Shown here one piece after another: positions 58,520 to 64,000 of a stretch of DNA of 64,000 bases. Each line of letters starts with the position of its first letter. Within the stretch, counting starts at the first letter, position 1. The stretch spans positions 88,011 through 152,010 of the forward strand of contig JAHLWZ010000022.1 of assembly GCA_020536535.1 (NCBI GenBank). The letters are read 5' to 3'. The notes under the pieces were generated by a model. The model made no database searches and had not been told where the DNA came from. It worked only from the letters and a program-made list of their open reading frames with translations. Source of the DNA: Pelomyxa schiedti (lineage: Eukaryota > Evosea > Pelobiontida > Pelomyxidae). The translations under genes were made by a program, and so were the position numbers.

Positions 58520-59863
58520 TCAAGAGAGAGGGAAAGAGAAATGTTCAATGAATGCGTCAAGCTGTTCAGGGATGGGCCTGGACAATTGGAAGGTGACCAC
58601 TTGGGCGCCAGAGGACTCCTCAGTCACGTGTATCTCCTGCATGGATGGGCTCACTTGGAACACCAAACCACCCTCGACGAAAGGACGTTTGAATGCCCAA
58701 CCACGGCGGTCACGCCTCTGTGTTCTGACCGGCTTGGTGCTGTCATTGACATCCCACACTTCGTAAGTGCCATCGTGGTCCTTGAAAAGGCAGAGTTGTG
58801 ACTCGTTCAGCTGTGATACAAGCCAATGGGTAGGTGGTGTACGCCATGGAAAGGTGCACCTCATCATGCCAGTTCCCTCCTCAATCGTCATGCACTCCAT
58901 AGCATGGTAATACAGCACAAACGAATGAGAGCCTCCCTCTTGCTTGCACACACAATAAGCTCTTCCAAAGTTATCAAAACGAACACAATCTGGGGGGACG
59001 TGACTCGGTCTGGGCACAGTTGAACTTAAAACTGCCAGCTTGTTTGATGCACATGTTTGCACGAGATCCACCAAAGCAAGCTCGAAGAACTTGGAATCCT
59101 GATGTCGGTCACAGGAGAGAACCAAAAGCTGGTCTTGGTTGTAACTCACAAACAGGTGATGAAATATAGTTCCCCTCTTGTCAAGTGGCACAACAGTTGG
59201 CCTCCTGACGGTTGTGGAACCGCCACTGCCAGAGGTATTCCTCCTCATTGGTATCTCAACAACAACCAGCTCCTGTGAGTGGCAGCAACACAACACCAGC
59301 CACTTCCCGTTTGTCAAGGGTGTCCCGCTGTAACCCTGAAACAGCGGTGTCCTCTCTCCAGTGGCCCTATCCTGCACACAAAATGCGTGGTCGTGTTGCA
59401 TTTCCAGCACCAGGTAGTCCACGTTGGCACCCAACGCCCTGGTGCCGCCCCCGTCGACCCACCACTTCATCCCATGAGTCAGTGTCAGCAGCGCCGCCGA
59501 CACCGAAAACGTGACCAGCACCCTTTCGTCGAGGTCGGCGGTGTCCAGCAGCACACAGTGAAACCTGGAGCTCTCCATGAGCCACCCCCACAGCAGCCTC
59601 ACCGCCAGCAGCCCACCGTCACCGCCAGCGCCGCCGGCACCCATAATTGTCGACGGCGGCGACAGCAGCAGCGGGCACCGCGCCCCGCACCGCCGGTGTG
59701 TTCCCATGGCCAACGCGAAGACCTGGTCCCTGGCCGAGCCCGACGAACCAGGCGCTATAGCCACAACCTCGTCAGCATCGCCAACAGGATCAGGTTGCAG
59801 GTAGTCGTCGGAAACATTTGTTGTGATGGTAGTGGTGCTAGCGGCGGGACCTGTTTGAGCCAT
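58520..59863 (-). CDS. Orphan intronless protein, 447 residues
   Basis: A single open frame from MAQTGPAAS to HFSFPLS, without introns, unlike most neighbours. Residues 40-70 contain RDQVFALAMGTHRRCGARCP, and later parts alternate short strands with aromatic and Cys residues: GLLAVRLLWGWLMESSRFHC, FVSYNQDQLLVLSCDR, CVRFDNFGRAYCVCKQEGG, LFKDHDGTYEVWDVN. This regular strand pattern, with VWDVN-like ends, suggests a beta-propeller-like fold, which is inference. I see no signal peptide, membrane helix or catalytic motif. The frame has strong codon bias and no internal repeats, so it is very likely a real gene. I believe such genes could form lineage-specific families in amoebae but cannot show it from this window. 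Confidence 0.72.
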   Translation of the reverse strand: MAQTGPAASTTTITTNVSDDYLQPDPVGDADEVVAIAPGSSGSARDQVFALAMGTHRRCGARCPLLLSPPSTIMGAGGAGGDGGLLAVRLLWGWLMESSRFHCVLLDTADLDERVLVTFSVSAALLTLTHGMKWWVDGGGTRALGANVDYLVLEMQHDHAFCVQDRATGERTPLFQGYSGTPLTNGKWLVLCCCHSQELVVVEIPMRRNTSGSGGSTTVRRPTVVPLDKRGTIFHHLFVSYNQDQLLVLSCDRHQDSKFFELALVDLVQTCASNKLAVLSSTVPRPSHVPPDCVRFDNFGRAYCVCKQEGGSHSFVLYYHAMECMTIEEGTGMMRCTFPWRTPPTHWLVSQLNESQLCLFKDHDGTYEVWDVNDSTKPVRTQRRDRRGWAFKRPFVEGGLVFQVSPSMQEIHVTEESSGAQVVTFQLSRPIPEQLDAFIEHFSFPLS

Positions 59864-60232
59864 TTTTGGGACTCACCTTTTCAAACAAAACTCTCACTTC
59901 AACGGGAGAAAAGGCAGGGAAAATTCCAATGTCTGGACCACACGTTCTACCGTTTCAGCCTCTGAGGGGCACATGGCCGAATACGAAAAAAATGTTCCTT
60001 TTGATTTGATTTGTACTGGAGCACTGAAGGCGGTATTGCCAATACAACATGTGGTCCTTGCAGTCATCATCCCAATCATCACTGACTGAATCTTCTGGGC
60101 GGCGGTGTGGCCAAGGACAGGAATAAAAAGTTACGAATGGCTCTCGGCCGAAAAATACGACACAGAAGAAAGTTTGTTTGAAGCTTCTCTTGGCTTTTTT
60201 TTCCGCTACAGTTGGTTGCGTATGTTCGCTCT
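59864..60232. other. Intergenic region
   Basis: About 370 bases between the start of the orphan gene and the filamin stop codon, both minus strand. Open frames here are fragments without resemblance to any family. A promoter for the orphan gene is expected but no motif stands out. Confidence 0.45.
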
Positions 60233-63200
60233 TCAGTTTGAGTTGCTTTGGGTGAAGGGACTGTGCCTGATGTTGTGACCGTGAAGCGTGGTTGTGACTG
60301 TGTAGGCTCCGGCCTCGGGCAGTGCGTAAGATACGTTGTAGGTCCCGTCGCCCTTGTCCTCGAGCTTTGGTTGCGTTTTGATCGGTCCGGAGGGAGTGGA
60401 TATGACCGGAGTGAAGGGGTCGCCTCCCTTCTTGTGGAGCTCGCCGGCTTTGTTGCGGGCTACAATGGTGAACGAGTATCGCTCGATGCAAGTGTGGGCA
60501 AAGTCGGCCCCGGCCTTGACATTCACGGTGTAGGGTGATTCCGCTACGGATTGTCCTTCCAGGGTCAGGGTGATGGTGTGCTTGCCCTTGACATCCGGAG
60601 AGTATGTGATGTTGTAGGTACCATCACCTGGTGAAGTAAGAACTAGGTACAGGAAGAAAGGGAGACAACCATTATCGTCAATGTGGCTTGGGGCCTCAGC
60701 GCCGGTTGGTCCAACAACTTTCGGCACAAACGGGAATCCTCCTTTGTCCATCCTCTTTCCTGTTACATCCTTGGCCTCCAGTGTGAACTCAGTGGGCTTG
60801 GTATCAGAAACGTCATTTCCAAGTCCAGGCCCGAAGGCGTGGCATTTTTTGGGATCCACACCAGCTAAAGGTTGTAAGAACTCCCAAAAACGTTAGGTAC
60901 AAAAAAGAAGAAAGCATACGCTCAACGTCCAAGATTTTCGGGCTGTCTTTAATATGGGTCCAGTAGAGAGGTGTGTAAGGGTGGTGGAGTGCAATGGAAA
61001 TTTTATGTTTCCCAGGAAGAGGGGCATGATACGAGGCAGTATAGGTACCGTTACCATTATCTACAACAGTGGCACCTGGGACTGGGGAGGGAAGTGTGGG
61101 TGCACAATACATTTAGAGCACAGAGAAATACGTTCATCGTCCTGTGGAGTGCATACTTCTACACTGAAAAGATCACCACCCTTTGTCAGTTTCTCTCCGT
61201 TTGGTGTAACGGCTTGGATTGTGAAAGAAGTAGGATGGAAAGTCTCCACTGGGCCATCAATACCAGGACCAAAAGCGTACGAAAGGGCTGCTGTGGCAGC
61301 TATTTTGAAGTGAGTAGGAGGAGGTGAGGAGACACAGAAGTTACCGTTGGGATCCTGAGAGACTGTAACGTGGAAAGGACTGTTGGCAATCGGCTTAGAA
61401 TGGACGGCAACAGAAACTACATCTTCCCCAGGGGATGGTTGATAAGTAGCGGTATAGGTACCGTCTCCATTGTCAACAGTTTTCGATGGAATATCGTCAC
61501 CGAAGGGACCCTTGTAAAGTGAGTACGGGATGTGTGCTCAAAGGAATTTTACCTTCACTGCGGTAACAAATTGTGCTCCACCACATGTTATAGGATCTCC
61601 CAGTTTATTGCACGCCTGAATGGTAAAATGTGTTGGGGCTGCAGCATCACATCCTTCAACACCAGGGCCAAAGGCCTTGCACTTCGAGGGATCGGCAACT
61701 TAATTATTGTTGGAAATTTTCAGAAAGAAGACAATTCCGGTACCAGGAGGAGATACAGAAACGAGGAATGGACTCTTTATGATGTGAATATCGTTCAGGG
61801 TGACTGCCAACTTGTTTGGCCCAGCCTTTCTGGGTACATATGTCGTAATATAAGATCCATCACCCTTATCTTCAATGGATATATCTGAGGGAGGTATCTG
61901 TGTTCCGTCGGGCGCTGGTACCAGAAGTGAATGGAAATAAACCGCAACTAGATCTCATACCAGTTAGAGACACTCGCCATTCGGCCCCACCGCAAGGGCA
62001 CTGTCGTCCAAATTGATTTTTCGCTACAATTTTGAATGTAGCTGGAATATTAACTTCCGCACAAGCGAGGCCATCACCAGAAGCGGTGCATTTGGAAGGA
62101 TCGGGTGCTAGCAGAATCAGGCACAAGAAATGAGAGGAAAAATAACAAACTTCTTTCAGCTAACTCTTGAGCACGCTTGATAGCCATAGCATCTTGCATT
62201 TTTTGCATTTTATCATCCTTGAGAGGGTTACTTCACTGAAGATGCCAACAACATGCTTACATAATCTCGGAAATAGGATATATAAGTCATCATACTGAGA
62301 GCATCACTTGCAGCAACAAGATCCTCGGGGAGAATCAGAGGAGGGATGTCCATCTGAGTTTCAGCTGTATTAATGCCAATTGTTGCATTCTCAAGGGCGC
62401 GGCCCTGGAAGTTATTAAGTGAATCACGTTTTCTCATAAAATGCTCACAGGGGATCTAGTTGACATATCAATTGGTCGTTCCTGCTTCAGAGCATTTACG
62501 AGAGCACAGATTGCCATACCATCTGCCCAGCTAAATAAAGTTTGTTGTTTGTTTCAAACAACGGAAGATTATTTAGCTAAAACAAACCTGTCTGTGAAGT
62601 TGTTTATATTGTACTCAGGGATCTTGGACCTGACCCAATCCAGAAGAGCATTTTTGTTTGCTTCCTCTGCAAGGTCTTTAAGAAAATGAAGAAAAAAAGA
62701 AAGCGTGTACCGCGTCCTTTTTGGATCTAGCATAAAATTAGGAACAACAATTGTGAAAATGGGCTTACTTGGTATCTCAGAATGATGGTCCAAATAAGAC
62801 CCAGAATAAGCTTCAAGTTACCGTCGATGATGTCTAAGAAATGGCACAGTTATTGCTTTGTGGGTAGATCGTTTGTAATACTTGGTGCAGCAATGTTGAC
62901 AAGCTTCAGGCCTTCATTCTCCAGGAATTTGAGGCAAAATGTGGTGTTTTCCAGTTTGTGGACACGCATGCGAGGATTTTTGTTGTGCGGGACCTTCTTG
63001 TCTGAGATAAGTTCGATCAAGTTGGCAAGAAGAATTCCGTCATTCAAGTCTTTGGCAATATCTTCTATGTGCATGTTTCGTCCAACAAGGTGAGTGTTGG
63101 CCCATCGAGTAAACGTTTTTTTCTTTTCGAGGGGGAAAAAAAAAAATTACAAACTGCCATTCGCTTATCGTCGCGTGAAGGGGAAAAAAAAGTGCTCACT

Positions 63201-63247
63201 TGCACAAGGACCCACTGCTCCTGAAGCCTCTCGTCTGATCCCGACAT
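60233..63247 (-). CDS. abpC: Short filamin / gelation factor (ABP-120-like) actin cross-linker
   Basis: Filamin-type actin cross-linker. The first exon is 63247-63200 (MSGSDERLQEQWVLVQ), joined to an exon starting at 63122 with KKTFTRWANTHLVGR. It has two calponin-homology domains: CH1 with IEDIAKDLNDGILLANLIEL and RMRVHKLENTTFCLKFLEN, and CH2 with ALLDWVRSKIPEYNINNF. Five filamin Ig repeats follow, each opening with a DPSKC or AFGPG motif and closing GDGTYNVSYAL..AG and SPF. The last repeat ends HGHNIRHSPFTQ and would be the dimerisation repeat. Dictyostelium ABP-120 has six repeats as I recall, so this protein is one shorter unless I missed a divergent unit. The gene has many introns of about 45-70 bases; I did not fix all junctions. 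Confidence 0.88.
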
Positions 63248-63528
63248 GTTTATTTTTTGTTTTTTTTTATTTTTTTGGTTGTGTGTCTCTTGTGTCTCTT
63301 TGTTTTTGATTTTTGCCGGGGGGTTATTTTGTTGTTTAAAAACTCTGTTACTGGAAGTGGTCCTTCCGGGGATTTCGACCTAAAAAAACATTTCAGATGA
63401 AGATTGGGTTTCCATGAGACTCCTAGTGCTGCTCGTGAAGGTGCAACAGTTTGGCATGTGACATTATTAGGTACTCTGATGCGCCTTTGCTGACATCACC
63501 CGTAATTTCCAGAAAATAAAACAAAAGA

Positions 63529-63780
63529 ATGGAGAGGGCCAAGGCTGCCGCGGGTGGCATTGTGACGTGCTGCTGTGTTCTCGTCGGTTGCTTCTTATTA
63601 ATGGGATGGGAAGTAACTGCGTGGGTGGGTGTTACGTGTGCGGTCAGTGTTGGGCTCGTGTACTTGTACTCAAAGTACGGGTGTCGATTGTGTTGCAATA
63701 AGATGTCGCCCGCCGCCCCCGGGGTGAACGCATCGTCAAAGCAGGAGATCTTCAACACCCAGCTGAAGCACAACGTTTGA
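63529..63780 (+). CDS. Possible small two-helix membrane protein
   Basis: An 83-codon open frame starting MERAKAAAGG. It has two hydrophobic segments, IVTCCCVLVGCFLLMGW and VTAWVGVTCAVSVGLVYLY, joined by a short loop, then a Cys-containing basic turn and a polar tail (SKQEIFNTQLKHNV). The ATG follows an A-rich leader like those of other genes here. The antisense frame is also open, which weakens the case. No family is recognised. It lies upstream of filamin, divergent, 281 bases between starts. Confidence 0.4.
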   Translation: MERAKAAAGGIVTCCCVLVGCFLLMGWEVTAWVGVTCAVSVGLVYLYSKYGCRLCCNKMSPAAPGVNASSKQEIFNTQLKHNV

Positions 63781-64000
63781 ATCTGCAAAAAGTGACAAAT
63801 TGCACTATGGTAACTAAGACCACCAAACCCTCGTACTCAACCTACTACTCCCGCATTCTGACAAGGCTAATTACCCATGATTACATTGAAGACCAACAAG
63901 TACACAACACAGCTTGTGTACTTTAGTGCACAAAAACAGACCCTACTCAAGAGTGTTTCTTGGCGGGGGCTTACACCACGGCTATTTAAAAAACCTGCAC

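Noticed and set aside
63423-63788. 121-codon minus-strand open frame
   Set aside because: Antisense to the two-helix ORF and lacking any protein-like pattern; kept as the less likely strand.

Overview
The window is nuclear DNA of a protist eukaryote. Nearly every gene is split by short GT-AG introns, mostly 40-70 bases, and the gene set is purely eukaryotic: SMG1, ORC2, a MYST acetyltransferase, filamin, CASP, VMS1/ANKZF1 and PDCD7. The actin cross-linker most resembles the amoebozoan gelation factor ABP-120, one VWA domain resembles that of amoebozoan VWA/alpha-kinases, and the ankyrin protein is of the kind expanded in amoebae. I infer an amoebozoan; an archamoeba such as Pelomyxa is a guess that the sequence alone does not prove. 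A run of 100 Ns flanked by an exact 121-base duplication shows that this is a draft scaffold.

Layout, left to right. 1-0.86 kb: 5' part of a CASP Golgi coiled-coil gene (-). 1.1-4.8 kb: two tandem paralogous coiled-coil genes (-) with a shared C-terminal domain I do not recognise. 5.0-7.7 kb: an HSPA12-type ATPase fused to a VWA domain (+), broken by the assembly gap. 8.2-14.8 kb: a giant GTPase/Cys-rich/VWA gene (-). 15.5-16.1 kb: a small orphan gene (-). 16.3-21.2 kb: a C2 plus ten-PLAT-domain gene (-). 21.3-33.8 kb: SMG1, the nonsense-mediated decay kinase (-). 34.0-36.0 kb: a chromodomain MYST histone acetyltransferase (-). 36.2-42.7 kb: a second copy of the giant GTPase gene (+), inverted relative to the first. 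43.4-47.5 kb: a secreted, probably GPI-anchored, Cys-rich repeat protein (-). 47.7-50.2 kb: an ankyrin-type repeat gene (+). 50.4-52.3 kb: PDCD7/U11-U12 59K homologue (+). 52.3-53.9 kb: an RRM protein with a proline-rich minisatellite (-). 54.1-56.4 kb: VMS1/ANKZF1 (+). 56.4-58.4 kb: ORC2 (-). 58.5-59.9 kb: an orphan intronless gene (-). 60.2-63.2 kb: a short filamin (-). 63.5-63.8 kb: a possible small two-helix membrane protein (+).

Functionally the housekeeping genes cover RNA surveillance (SMG1), ribosome-associated quality control (VMS1), splicing (PDCD7), replication initiation (ORC2), chromatin acetylation (MYST), Golgi structure (CASP) and cytoskeleton (filamin). Between them lie lineage-type genes built from unusual domain combinations: the GTPase/Cys-rich/VWA pair, HSPA12-VWA, C2-PLAT10, the tandem coiled-coil pair and the GPI-type repeat protein. 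These are the parts most likely to be new. I spliced the genes by hand, using reading-frame continuity and family alignment from memory; where a complete exon list is given, the lengths sum to whole codons.
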